A DNA stretch of 64,000 nt from Paracoccus zhejiangensis (GTDB taxonomy: Bacteria > Pseudomonadota > Alphaproteobacteria > Rhodobacterales > Rhodobacteraceae): NCBI RefSeq assembly GCF_002847445.1, contig NZ_CP025432.1:150102-214101 (forward strand), in the 5' to 3' direction. Numbering within the stretch: position 1 is the stretch's first letter; the number at the start of each line of letters is the position of its first letter. The notes beneath the pieces are model-generated. The model was given only the letters and a program-made list of their open reading frames with translations, was not told where the DNA came from and ran no database searches. Shown piece after piece: positions 25,840 to 34,296 of this stretch. The position numbers and the translations under genes are program-made.

Positions 25840-26522
25840 ATATTGCGACTTTCAATCTTGCCGACCACAAGATCCAGGTGTCGCTGCTGATACTCCGGTC
25901 GACAGCGTATATGCGCACCGTCCAGAAAAACCGTCAAACCACCTTTGGGCGGGGCTTCAACGGGATCGCCTGATGCCCTTCGACTTTTCTCGAGCCCAGT
26001 GGCTACTCTTCCCAACCGGTCACGCACCGTGGTGTGATGGGGCGGATGGCAGGGGAGGAAACTTTTCATCAGCCGCGCCGCTTCGCGAAAGGTATGCCGG
26101 GAACCAAGGTCCGCATGTAGCCGTTGCAGCTCCGGGGTAGCCCGGTCTGGAAAGAAATAGGCCAGCGGAGAAATAGGTCCACCGGGCATCGCCGCTGACC
26201 TGGCATCACACGAACAGCGGCGCATGCGCGCGGCTTTGACCCGAACCCGCCCAAAGAGCGTGTCGAGATCGCGCGTGCGATAGTCATGAATGGCACGAAC
26301 CGAGGCGCAATCCGGGCATACGCGGCTTTCTCGAATGATCTCATCGACCTGATCGTAAAGGATTACCCTCTGGATCTGTTCGAGGATCCTTTTCCCATCC
26401 TCGAGGCGCAGCCCGATCCCGTCTGGGCAGGTCACCCGGTATGGTCGAGAAATGCCGTCAAGCTGATGAGTGCGCTTCTCCCCGTTGTCGAAGGTCGTTG
26501 CGATTGTAATCCGTACGTCCAT
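25740..26522 (-). CDS. ISKra4-family transposase, N-terminal frame
   Basis: This 260-codon frame begins MDVRITIATTFDNGEKRTHQ and includes a zinc-binding pair (CPDCASVRAIHDY, CSCDARSA) and GLTVFLDGAHIRCRPEYQQR with the first catalytic Asp. It stops at TGA 25740 after GWKQAVC. The rest of the catalytic domain is in the next frame (25162-25839). The two frames together give the normal ISKra4 length. Confidence 0.82.
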   Translation of the reverse strand: MDVRITIATTFDNGEKRTHQLDGISRPYRVTCPDGIGLRLEDGKRILEQIQRVILYDQVDEIIRESRVCPDCASVRAIHDYRTRDLDTLFGRVRVKAARMRRCSCDARSAAMPGGPISPLAYFFPDRATPELQRLHADLGSRHTFREAARLMKSFLPCHPPHHTTVRDRLGRVATGLEKSRRASGDPVEAPPKGGLTVFLDGAHIRCRPEYQQRHLDLVVGKIESRNMCRRFGLVANATASPSSRMREELSDYGWKQAVC

Positions 26523-26798
26523 GGCAGCCCCCCATACAAAGAGCTTACCTTAGCACAGGCCAGATCACCGACGACGACCCCCATGTTCTGTCCACTCCCC
26601 GCTCTGAGGGACTTTGGCTGGGTCGGCGTCTGGTGCGGGGAAGGGATACGCCAGACGCCAACCGGACAACGCAGATTCGGCGCATCGGGTTCATTCCGCG
26701 CGCCATCCCGCAACCCTGCCCATCGTGACCGGCCGTCAGCGAAACCTCCTCAAACCCAGTCGTGCGGGCCGAGCCTCACCGCGCCACGACGCCGGCCG

Positions 26799-27797
26799 TC
26801 AGACCGCCGCGCGCCAGAAGCGGTAGCGCCGCCCGCCGGTGATCTCGCGTACGAGCCCGAGGCCCTGCAGACGGACCAGCAGCCGCTCGGCGGTGTCGCG
26901 GCTGATGGCCGCCTCGCGCGCCAGCAGGGCGGCGGAGACGACGGGCTGGGCGGTCAGCACCGCGACGGTGCGCGCGGCCGTGGCGCCGTGCATGCGGTCG
27001 GCGGCCCGCTCCGCCCGCGCGGCCCAGCTGCTGAGGCGGCGGATCATCTCGAACCCTGCGGTGCAGCCGCTGGCCACCGCCGCGCACCACTCCGCCAGAA
27101 ACGCCGCCGGATCCCCGCCCGCGGTCCAGACCCGACGCCCGGCCGGACCCATCGGCACCATCACCAGCGCCCGGCAGGAGCTGGCCATGGCGCGGGACGC
27201 CCAACAGCAGGGCTCGGGCAGATGGCCGTCGGGGGAGAGATCGCTCAGCCGCCAGAGCCGCTGGCCGAAGGCGGCGCGGGTGACGAGATGGCTGCTCCCG
27301 AGCGCGGCGAGCGTCGCCTGGAATTCGGCCGCAGCGGCGTCGAAATCGGCGCCGGTCGGGCGCATCATCTCGGCGCGACCGGGCCGCTCCCCCTGCCCCA
27401 GCCGGTGCAGGCCGAGAAAATCCCGCAGATCGTCGGGCCGGCCGCGCCCCTCCAGCCGCCGCAGCGCCCACCGCGCCAGACCCAGCACCTCCAGATCGGT
27501 GCCCGCCGGCGCCTCGGCCAGATCGCGGATCAGCACATCCGGGGCCAGCGGCGTGCCTGTGGCCCAGAGCAGGGCCTCGACCTCGGTCAGCGCCAGCCGG
27601 GTGGCGATGCCGCGGCGCAGGGCGTCGCTCGTCAGCCCGGCGATGAGCCCGTCCAGCAGACCGATGGCGCCGGCCGCCTCGGCCAGCGCGCCGACGCAGT
27701 GCCCCTCGGCGGCGCGCCAGTCCTCCGGGTCGACCAAGGTGTCGCATTTACTTAGCGACTTCACCGACAATAGGGCGAGCATTTGCTGTATCGACAA
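26799..27797 (-). CDS. DUF1612/HTH (RHE_PE00001-like) protein with a transposon-derived start
   Basis: The body (WRAAEGHCVGALAEAAGAIG, LTEVEALLWATGTPLAPDVL, LARWALRRLEG) and the C-terminal HTH (LAREAAISRDTAERLLVRLQ, LVREITGGRRYRFW) match the DUF1612/HTH proteins that accompany ScpB-like and DUF1403 genes on Rhodobacteraceae plasmids. The first ~20 codons (to CDT) are read from the end of the Tn402-like transposon at 27740, so the original start is lost. Initiation would be TTG 27797 or ATG 27782. It may be nearly full length but is probably misregulated. The function of the family is unknown. Confidence 0.7.
   Translation of the reverse strand: MSIQQMLALLSVKSLSKCDTLVDPEDWRAAEGHCVGALAEAAGAIGLLDGLIAGLTSDALRRGIATRLALTEVEALLWATGTPLAPDVLIRDLAEAPAGTDLEVLGLARWALRRLEGRGRPDDLRDFLGLHRLGQGERPGRAEMMRPTGADFDAAAAEFQATLAALGSSHLVTRAAFGQRLWRLSDLSPDGHLPEPCCWASRAMASSCRALVMVPMGPAGRRVWTAGGDPAAFLAEWCAAVASGCTAGFEMIRRLSSWAARAERAADRMHGATAARTVAVLTAQPVVSAALLAREAAISRDTAERLLVRLQGLGLVREITGGRRYRFWRAAV
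27740..27764. repeat. Terminal inverted repeat, tniA-side end of a Tn402/Tn5053-like transposon
   Basis: The 25 bp start TGTCGCATTT and end CGACTTCAC. They match the 25-bp ends of Tn402/Tn5053 and class 1 integrons at about 15 of 25 positions, including the TGTC tip and the inner CGACT-CAC block. The tip lies inside the DUF1612 gene on the side facing away from tniA, as expected for this transposon class. Confidence 0.7.
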
Positions 27798-27874
27798 GGA
27801 CGATTATCGCGCGTATTTTGCTTATGAATTTCAACTTTTGCTTGTCAGTTCAGTTTTTGTGGGTCGGTTGCAGC

Positions 27875-29542
27875 ATGGCAAACGTTGGCCGGAAAACCAC
27901 TGAAAAGTCAGCGCTTTTCGAAGAAATCCACGCGGACCAAGCGTGGCTCAGAGCCACGAGAATAGCGCGTGAACTTGATCGTGTTTTGGACAGCCCAGAC
28001 CCGATGCGGGTTGCAGTCGGGCAGGCCGCAGTAGAACTGTGTTTGTCGACGCGTCAGGTCTATAATCTTCTGGCGCGATACCGAGAGACGCGCCGCGTTT
28101 CTTCTCTGTTACCCAGAACAGGTCGGCAGCGGCGAGCGCGCATCAACGGCGCTGTCGAGCAGATCATCGCAGATACGTTGCGCGAACTGTGGTTGCGTCC
28201 GGAGCAGCCTGACCTTGCGCCAATCGTCGATGAAATCCGTGCGCAATGTGTTGAACACGGGCTCAACCCGCCGGCATACGTCACCGTGGCGAAGCGCATT
28301 CCCCGCCTATTTACGCCAGAAGAGATCGCCCGATACCGGCATTCGAGCGCCAGACATCTGCATCGGCTGAAGCCGCGACCGGGCTACATTCGCGCGGACC
28401 GGCCGCTCGACGTCTTTCAGATCGACCATACTCCGGCGGATATCCAGTTCGTCGAGGTGATTGACAGCAGTGGTCTTTTTGTCGGTCGCCCGTATCTGAC
28501 ACTCGCCGCAGATGTCGCGACAAGCGCGATCACCGGCTTCTGCCTCACGCTCGAACATCCTTCGCGCCTGTCGGTCGCGCTTTGTCTTGCCCATGCCATC
28601 AGCGACAAGCGCGCCTGGCTGAGGGAGCGCGGCATCGATCATGCCTGGCCGATGCAAGGCCGTCCCAAGATGATCGTCGTGGACTCTGCCAAGGAATTCC
28701 GGAGCATGAGTTTCGCGCGAAGCTGTGCGGACTACGGCATCATGATCAAGAGCCGAAACAAGGGAACCGTCCATCGGGGCGGTCTGGTGGAGCGGCTTCT
28801 CGGCAAGGTGAATGCGCTCCTGCGCGCGCTTCCCGGTCGAACCGGGCGATCCATCGCCGATCGCGATGAATATGCGTCTGAGGAACGCGCACGGCTGAGT
28901 TTTGCAGAGCTTGAGCGTTGTATTGCTCTGGCAATCATCGATCACAATCTGAGCCAGAACGCGCGAAAGCTGACAGTTCCGGCCGATGAATGGGAGAAGA
29001 ACCATATAAGCACGGGCAGACCGAGCGACGATGCGGTCGACGTCTTGCTGAACTTTCTGCCGCGCAAGACGAGACGGATTACGCCCCAAGGGATAAGCCT
29101 GTTCGCAATAGACTATTTCGAGTCTTGGCTTGGCCCGTTGGTCGCCCGCCGTGATCGGTTGGCACCTTTGGAGGTCTGCTATGATCCCCGGGACATCAGC
29201 CGACTATTTCTGAGGGATCCCGGCACTGATTCTTGGAAATCGGTGATGCGACGGGATGGCGTAGCCGCCCCGGTCACCCTTTGGCAGCATCGCGAAGACC
29301 GCAGATACCGCCGGGAGCAGGGGCAGAAATCCGCAGAAGAGAAAATGTTGCTGCGACGCGAGATTGCTACGACCATAGCAAACACCAAGTCTCAGAAGGC
29401 CCAGTTGCGACAACGCGTCCGGGAGCGCCACGCTTTGGCGGCGTCAAAAGTTCATGAAAGCATGCCGCTGCCATCCGGTGCTGAATCGCCAATTTCCAAC
29501 CAGAATCGACCAAGGCGGATTTTCCCGATCGAGGATTGGTAG
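27875..29542 (+). CDS. tniA: TniA-type DDE transposase
   Basis: This 555-residue Mu/TniA/TnsB-like integrase has an N-terminal HTH (AAVELCLSTRQVYNLLARYR). The rve core has FQIDHTPADIQ (first Asp, ~184), MIVVDSAKEFRS (second Asp) and VHRGGLVERLLGKVNALL (catalytic Glu). A Mu-type C-terminal beta domain and a basic Gln/Arg-rich tail follow. It catalyses DNA breakage and strand transfer at the transposon ends. ATG 27875 is chosen from the TniA-like start; the longer frame reads the terminal DNA. Confidence 0.93.
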   Translation: MANVGRKTTEKSALFEEIHADQAWLRATRIARELDRVLDSPDPMRVAVGQAAVELCLSTRQVYNLLARYRETRRVSSLLPRTGRQRRARINGAVEQIIADTLRELWLRPEQPDLAPIVDEIRAQCVEHGLNPPAYVTVAKRIPRLFTPEEIARYRHSSARHLHRLKPRPGYIRADRPLDVFQIDHTPADIQFVEVIDSSGLFVGRPYLTLAADVATSAITGFCLTLEHPSRLSVALCLAHAISDKRAWLRERGIDHAWPMQGRPKMIVVDSAKEFRSMSFARSCADYGIMIKSRNKGTVHRGGLVERLLGKVNALLRALPGRTGRSIADRDEYASEERARLSFAELERCIALAIIDHNLSQNARKLTVPADEWEKNHISTGRPSDDAVDVLLNFLPRKTRRITPQGISLFAIDYFESWLGPLVARRDRLAPLEVCYDPRDISRLFLRDPGTDSWKSVMRRDGVAAPVTLWQHREDRRYRREQGQKSAEEKMLLRREIATTIANTKSQKAQLRQRVRERHALAASKVHESMPLPSGAESPISNQNRPRRIFPIEDW

Positions 29543-29543
29543 G

Positions 29544-30425
29544 GTGACGGATCATCTGCTTGTCTCGACCGTTCCACTCCTGGGGGCCGACGTTGCGGCC
29601 CGGATCGCACATGTTCAGACACGGCGCTGGATCAGCCATCCGACGGCCGAAGAAGCGCATGAAGCCATGCATCAGTTATTGGAGCGTCCGCCTTCCCTGC
29701 GTCCGCGGGGCCTTCTCCTGACGGGTGCCTATCACAACGGTAAGACGATGATCATCGAGCGTTTCGCGGTCGAGCACCTGCGGCAATCCGACCGACAGCG
29801 TGTCTGGATCATCCAGACGCGAGAGGGCGCGGGTATGGCGCATTTCTACGCCAGCATTCTGGCAGGGCTGCGCGCGCCACAGGCCGCCGGGTGGCGCAGC
29901 CTCGCGCGGGCGGGTGAACAGGTCGACCACCTTCTCGACATCTTGAAGCCGCGCCTGCTCGTCTTCGACGAATTCCATAGCGCCTTGCGCGGCCGCCGGC
30001 AGGATGTGAAGGCGATCTTCTCGTTCTTGCGGCGCGTTGCGCGGGTGCATGACATCTCGCCGGTGTTGGTTGGCGAGGTTGCAGTTTATGATGCCATCCA
30101 CGACACCGAAGAGATGGGATCCCGTTTTGACACCTTGCCGGTCCCGAGATGGCGCTATGATGAGGATTTCGCCACCCTTCTGGACAGTCTTGAAGCGAGC
30201 TTACCCTTGGCCGAGCCTTCCGGACTATCGCGGGAGCCCATGGCACGGACGATCCACACCCTGTCCGAGGGCCTGATCGGCGAGGTCGTCGACATCGTAA
30301 CCCGGGCTGCAACTGTCGCGATCTCACGAGGTGAGGACAGAATTACGGCCGACATTCTGGCAGCACTGAGATATTTGCCGGTTTCGAAGCGTCGCAATGC
30401 CGCCCTGCGTAACGAGATGACGTGA
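29544..30425 (+). CDS. tniB: TniB-type AAA ATPase
   Basis: This 293-residue protein has Walker A GAYHNGKT (61-68, a less usual variant), Walker B LLVFDEFHSAL and an arginine-rich C-terminal region. TniB selects target DNA and activates TniA, like MuB or TnsC. GTG 29544 is the start (VTDHLLVSTVPLL), with AGG upstream, right after the tniA stop. The end overlaps tniQ. Confidence 0.92.
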   Translation: MTDHLLVSTVPLLGADVAARIAHVQTRRWISHPTAEEAHEAMHQLLERPPSLRPRGLLLTGAYHNGKTMIIERFAVEHLRQSDRQRVWIIQTREGAGMAHFYASILAGLRAPQAAGWRSLARAGEQVDHLLDILKPRLLVFDEFHSALRGRRQDVKAIFSFLRRVARVHDISPVLVGEVAVYDAIHDTEEMGSRFDTLPVPRWRYDEDFATLLDSLEASLPLAEPSGLSREPMARTIHTLSEGLIGEVVDIVTRAATVAISRGEDRITADILAALRYLPVSKRRNAALRNEMT

Positions 30426-31432
30426 CCGCCGCAAAACAACGCATCGCGGTGATCCCGGCGAGCCCATATGCGCTGGTTGCTGGCCGGCACTGGCCGGTCG
30501 CCGTGTCACCTGAACCCGGTGAATTGCTATCGAGTTGGTTACATCGCACCGCTCATGGCAATGGTGTCCCGCCGCGCTATTTCGGCGCGTTCCTGGGGGC
30601 CACAGCCGAGAATTGGTCGGCGAGGCTCGACCGGGATTTGCCCGACCACTTGTTGCAAGTACTGGCGGATCACACCGGCGTAGCGCAGGATGAGATCGCT
30701 GCCCTTTCGTTGGTGCCTGACCCTATGGTACAGCTGCGCCTCCCGTTGAGTCCGCTGCCAAGCGCAGCGCCCTTGGCGGCCTTTCAGCCCTCATGGCTAC
30801 AATACTGCGCTACCTGTCTGTCTGAAGACAAAAACCCGTTCTTCCGACGCGCATGGACCCTCGCAGCCAGAGTTACCTGTTTCAAACACGGTTGCCGCCT
30901 GCGAGATAGATGCCCTTCTTGCGGATGCGGCGTCGCGCCGCACCGGCAGGACCGTCTTGTTCCCCAGCAATTTTGTGCGTTCTGCGGCGCTAGCTTGTGC
31001 AAGGCCACGCGCGGCTCTGCCCGGACCGTCCGGCAGATCGAGACGTTGATCGACGACCTGCTGCACCTCCATGCTTCGGGACATCGCGCTGTCGGTGGTC
31101 GATCAATACCGGATCTGCTTGCTGCAAGCTGTTTTCACTCCAACGCCAATCCAAGCGCGATTACCCGCTTGTCGGCCAAATCCCGTTATCACCTCTTTCG
31201 CGATCTCGCAGCGGGTGAGCTGTCCCTACTGAAACAGGACAGCCAATGCGCGCGATACTGGACACAGATCGTGCAAGCGGCTCGATCACATCGCCCGCTG
31301 GTGAGGTCCTTCGCCGGCAGCATCGACATTTGGCATGAAAAGAGACCTCAGTCACAGAATGTGCAAGCAGAACTGTCTGACTTGTTCCATGCATTGGCGC
31401 AGCTTGATGCAGGACGCAAGGCGGCAAAATGA
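30422..31432 (+). CDS. tniQ: TniQ-type target-selection protein
   Basis: This 336-residue protein has the TniQ N-terminal domain (VSPEPGELLSSWLHRTAHGN, YFGAFLG). Zinc-finger pairs follow (YCATCLSEDK, CPSCGCG, CAFCGAS) and an HxxH-type FKHGCRL. TniQ links TniB to the target site. GTG 30422 overlaps the tniB stop. The length is normal for the shorter TniQ proteins; there is no TnsD-like extension. Confidence 0.92.
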   Translation: MTAAKQRIAVIPASPYALVAGRHWPVAVSPEPGELLSSWLHRTAHGNGVPPRYFGAFLGATAENWSARLDRDLPDHLLQVLADHTGVAQDEIAALSLVPDPMVQLRLPLSPLPSAAPLAAFQPSWLQYCATCLSEDKNPFFRRAWTLAARVTCFKHGCRLRDRCPSCGCGVAPHRQDRLVPQQFCAFCGASLCKATRGSARTVRQIETLIDDLLHLHASGHRAVGGRSIPDLLAASCFHSNANPSAITRLSAKSRYHLFRDLAAGELSLLKQDSQCARYWTQIVQAARSHRPLVRSFAGSIDIWHEKRPQSQNVQAELSDLFHALAQLDAGRKAAK

Positions 31433-31876
31433 TTGGGCGCCGTCACTGCGTCAAGATAGGCATCTTATAAGCTTCAAGCGCGCTACGCGACTGACGACGC
31501 TGTATTCAACATAATAGGCCTTCGCCGAGATGGGTCTGGTTTTTGGTAGCAAGGTCGGCCCAAACTACCGCACAGTACAGGCGCAGCATTTCGCGGGTGC
31601 AGCACAGCGATGCTGAAAAATCCGGCTCTTACCCGCCGATCAGACCCCGATCGCGCTGCTCTGCAGCATTCGCGAAAGCTGCCGCTTGGGCGCGGCGCGG
31701 CGAATTTCTGGCTGGCGATGTAGCTGTGCGGGACACAGCGGACCATCGGGCGTCAGCGATTATTTGTTGGACTGATTGATTTAAAGACCAATTTGGGCGT
31801 TGCTGAAGGCGTAAATTGGCAGTTAAGTATTTGCGACCGGCCCATGCAGAAGCCGAGCTGTGGGAGGGTCACCTCA
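31433..31876. other. Decayed intergenic DNA after tniQ
   Basis: About 440 bp without a supported gene. It contains GCTCTGCAGCATTCGC (31658-31673), which recurs exactly at 33444-33459, so the two copies flank the NTase-DUF6602 pair. GGAGGG at 31863-31868 is the ribosome site of the next gene. Confidence 0.5.
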
Positions 31877-32635
31877 TTGTCTGACGCATATCTCCGCCAA
31901 GTCTTGGCAAGGCTTCGAGTCGACACGGTCCCCAACTCGCCGGCTCGCGGGGTTCAGGTGACGTTGCGGCCCTCACTGCTGCGGTGGGCGGGACAGTATC
32001 TGATCAGTATGGAGCCGAGCGGCTCGTTTGCGAAGGGTACGGCCATCCATGGCGGCACCGACATCGACATCTTCGTCTCTCTCTCAAGCAAAGTGACCGA
32101 AAGCCTCGCGGTGATCTACAATACGCTCTTCAACCGGCTGCGAGATGAAGGCTTCGGTCCGCGGCCGCAGAATGTCTCGATCGGCATCAAGGTCGGCGCC
32201 TATTCGGTCGACATCGTGCCGGCGCGCCGGCAAGGGCCCACGGGCCAGTTTCATAGCCTCTATCGGCGAAAAGCGCAGAGCTGGACCCAGACCAATGTAA
32301 TCAGCCATATTAGCACGGTTCGGAACTCAGGCCGCACCGAAGAGATCATGATCTTGAAAGCTTGGCGGGAACAGAAGCGGCTCACTTTCCCTTCCTTCTA
32401 TTTGGAGCTCGTCACTATCGAGGCCTGCCGCGGCCGTAAGGTTGGTGACCTGTCGAAGAATGTCTGGGCGACGCTCGCCTATATCCGCGACAACATCAGA
32501 ACGGCCGTTTTCATCGATCCTGCGAACACCAACAACAGGATTTCCGATGACCTGACCGCGGCTGAGAAGCAGACTCTTGCCGATGCGGCTTCCACCGCAA
32601 GGCAAGCCACCAACTGGAACCAGATTGTCGTATGA
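31877..32635 (+). CDS. CD-NTase-like nucleotidyltransferase
   Basis: This 252-residue Pol-beta-superfamily nucleotidyltransferase has MEPSGSFAKGTAIHGGTDID (Gly-Ser at 49-50, Asp62 and Asp64) followed by FVSL and GAYSVDIVPA (third carboxylate, Asp112). This G-S...DxD...D layout is shared by CCA-adding-like and CBASS cGAS-like enzymes. The start is TTG 31877, with GGAGGG 8 nt upstream; ATG 31844 and 31793 are longer alternatives. Its stop overlaps the DUF6602 gene by 4 nt. The product, a cyclic nucleotide or RNA/protein nucleotidylation, cannot be told from sequence. Confidence 0.8.
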   Translation: MSDAYLRQVLARLRVDTVPNSPARGVQVTLRPSLLRWAGQYLISMEPSGSFAKGTAIHGGTDIDIFVSLSSKVTESLAVIYNTLFNRLRDEGFGPRPQNVSIGIKVGAYSVDIVPARRQGPTGQFHSLYRRKAQSWTQTNVISHISTVRNSGRTEEIMILKAWREQKRLTFPSFYLELVTIEACRGRKVGDLSKNVWATLAYIRDNIRTAVFIDPANTNNRISDDLTAAEKQTLADAASTARQATNWNQIVV

Positions 32636-33348
32636 GCTGGTCCCTTCCCCTCCTTCTCGATGAGCTGAATGCGTCCGTGACTGCCGACCTGCAGCGGGCG
32701 CGGAAAACCCTTGGGCATCCGACCGATCTTGGAGACGCGACCGAGGAAATCTGGATCGAGCTCTTCAACAAGTATCTTCCTCGCCGGTATCACGCCATCA
32801 AGGCGACCGTCGTCGATAGCACAGGCACCTTCAGCGAGCAGATCGACGTGGTCATTCACGATCGGCAGTACACGCCACTGGTTTTCACGTTCAAGGACAA
32901 GCATGTCGTGCCCGCAGAGAGCGTCTATGCGGTGTTCGAGTCCAAGCAGGAGATGAGCGCGAATCACATAGGTTACGCCCAGAAGAAGATAGCCTCCGTG
33001 CGCAAGTTGCACCGCACCTCGCTCCCCGTCCCGACGATCGACGGCACAAAGAAGGCTAAGGAACGGACGCCAGTATTGGGCGGAATTTTGACCCTCAGCT
33101 GCAAATGGAGCCCAGTCTTCGGTGACACAATGCGAGGCTATCTCGAGGCTGGGCAGGGCGATGGGCGTCTCGACGCCGGCTGTGTCGCCGACAGCGGCAA
33201 CCTTTGGTTTAATGAAGACGGCGGCTACGCCCTGGCTGAGGAAACGAAGCCCGTCACTCGCTTCCTCCTGGAACTGATGTCGAGGCTGCAGGCGGTTGCG
33301 ACAGTGCCGATGATCGACATGCGCGCCTACGCGGAAAAGCTGGAGTAG
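32632..33348 (+). CDS. DUF6602-like, nuclease-fold partner of the nucleotidyltransferase
   Basis: This 238-residue protein has FNKYLPRRYHAIKATVVDST, SEQIDVVIHDR (Asp72) and VPAESVYAVFESKQEM (Glu103, Lys105), a D...ExK pattern of the PD-(D/E)xK superfamily seen in DUF6602 proteins. No additional DNA-binding domain is evident. ATG 32632 overlaps the NTase stop (ATGA), so the two act together. It is a plausible effector nuclease in a two-gene conflict system, by analogy with CBASS effectors; that is inference. Confidence 0.72.
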   Translation: MSWSLPLLLDELNASVTADLQRARKTLGHPTDLGDATEEIWIELFNKYLPRRYHAIKATVVDSTGTFSEQIDVVIHDRQYTPLVFTFKDKHVVPAESVYAVFESKQEMSANHIGYAQKKIASVRKLHRTSLPVPTIDGTKKAKERTPVLGGILTLSCKWSPVFGDTMRGYLEAGQGDGRLDAGCVADSGNLWFNEDGGYALAEETKPVTRFLLELMSRLQAVATVPMIDMRAYAEKLE

Positions 33349-33555
33349 GCGAGGGGTTTCCGAGTCGGCCTACCCCCCATGCGTCGGGGATCACGTCATT
33401 GCCGTGCTCGGCCCTTGGACGAAGCCGCGCGCGGTGCCGCTATGCTCTGCAGCATTCGCCAGACCTGCCATTCCGATTCCCAATGCAGTATCTTCGTCGG
33501 CCGTTTGACGGTAGCCAAGCACTGCCATCAGCTTGTACTACAGTTTTCTGAGCGA
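33349..33555. other. Intergenic DNA with repeat copy 2
   Basis: This short noncoding stretch holds the second copy (33444-33459) of GCTCTGCAGCATTCGC, also found at 31658-31673. It separates the convergent NTase pair and restriction operon. Confidence 0.5.
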
Positions 33556-34296
33556 CTACGCATCTTCGTCCTCGGGCGGATATAGGTCGGCAAGCGTCTG
33601 GTGCAGCGTCTGGATCGTGGCGAACCCGTCTTCGTTTGACAGCCCGCGGATGTCAAAATCGCGGCAAAACACTATGTCGCTGGCCGACATATAGTACTCT
33701 TTCACCAGTACCTCGCCAATCTGCTGGGCGTCGTCGGTGTATTCGCGTTCCTCGGGGTCTTGCGAGGCGATCAGGAAGTCCCTGTAGCCTTCACCAATGG
33801 CCGGGGCGCTATGGCGCTGGATTTCCTCGACGGTGCGCAGCACATCGCGCACCTTGCGGGCCAGCTCGTCTTCCGAGTTGAAGAAGATGTTGCCATTGGC
33901 GTGCGCGGTGTCGTTGCGTTCGTCCACCAGCTTGGCATAGCTGCCGATCTTGGCGTTGTCGCACTGGATCAGTTTCAAGAACCGCAGCACTGACCGCTCG
34001 TTGACAGCGCTGAACACGAATGGCGAAGATGCCGACATCAGGTTTTTCTCAACATCCTTGCTGAACCCGACCATCGCCGTCTCGAACGGGCCGGGGCGTA
34101 TTAGCCGGATCTGCCAGATGTTGAAATAGACAAAGCTCATCACCAGCATGTGGTAGGCGAGGAAGGCGAACTGATACTTGCCGTGCTCGACATTGGTGTC
34201 GAATGCCTCCCAGAGGAAGCGGACATAGTCGCGCTCCTTGGTCGTGCGCCAGGACATCGGCAGATAGGTTTCCAGCCGGGTGGCCTCTTCGATCAT
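33556..34296 (-). CDS. HEPN-like protein embedded in a type I restriction operon
   Basis: This 246-residue, largely helical protein has YAKLVDERNDTAHANGNI. ERNDTAH (Arg127-Asn128...His132) is an Rx4H motif like that of HEPN ribonucleases. It starts 4 nt inside the end of the HsdM-HsdS gene and is the last gene of the operon. Type I systems with accessory RNA-cutting proteins (PrrC, RloA-like) are known, but this is not PrrC since it has no ATPase domain. The role, possibly a guard ribonuclease, is inferred. Confidence 0.7.
   Translation of the reverse strand: MIEEATRLETYLPMSWRTTKERDYVRFLWEAFDTNVEHGKYQFAFLAYHMLVMSFVYFNIWQIRLIRPGPFETAMVGFSKDVEKNLMSASSPFVFSAVNERSVLRFLKLIQCDNAKIGSYAKLVDERNDTAHANGNIFFNSEDELARKVRDVLRTVEEIQRHSAPAIGEGYRDFLIASQDPEEREYTDDAQQIGEVLVKEYYMSASDIVFCRDFDIRGLSNEDGFATIQTLHQTLADLYPPEDEDA

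Larger units (their letters stand above)
25140..26599. mobile_element. ISKra4-family insertion sequence
   Basis: The ends are a perfect 24-bp inverted repeat: 25140-25163 (starting GGGAGTGGACAG) and 26576-26599 (ending CTGTCCACTCCC). The 1,460-bp element encodes a two-frame transposase on the minus strand. It interrupts the RTX gene fragment. No clear target-site duplication was found at the flanks. Confidence 0.88.
27740..31432. mobile_element. Tn402/Tn5053-like transposition module (tniA-tniB-tniQ)
   Basis: The left end is the 25-bp repeat at 27740 and the three-gene module follows in the usual order. No resolvase gene (tniR/tniC) follows tniQ. The right end is uncertain: a sequence matching the left repeat at 18 of 25 positions ends at 42532, which would make the element ~14.8 kb and place the NTase pair, the type I restriction operon and the ScpB/DUF1403/integrase genes inside it. 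The flanking five bases (CAAGG and ATTCC) do not match, so this is unproven. Confidence 0.6.

Noticed and set aside
25130..26610. Target-site duplication of the ISKra4 element
   Set aside because: Flanks share only CCGC-like bases that can also be explained by chance, so no duplication is claimed.
26286..27755. 489-codon plus-strand frame
   Set aside because: Shadow of the ISKra4 transposase and DUF1612 gene; crosses the IS boundary.
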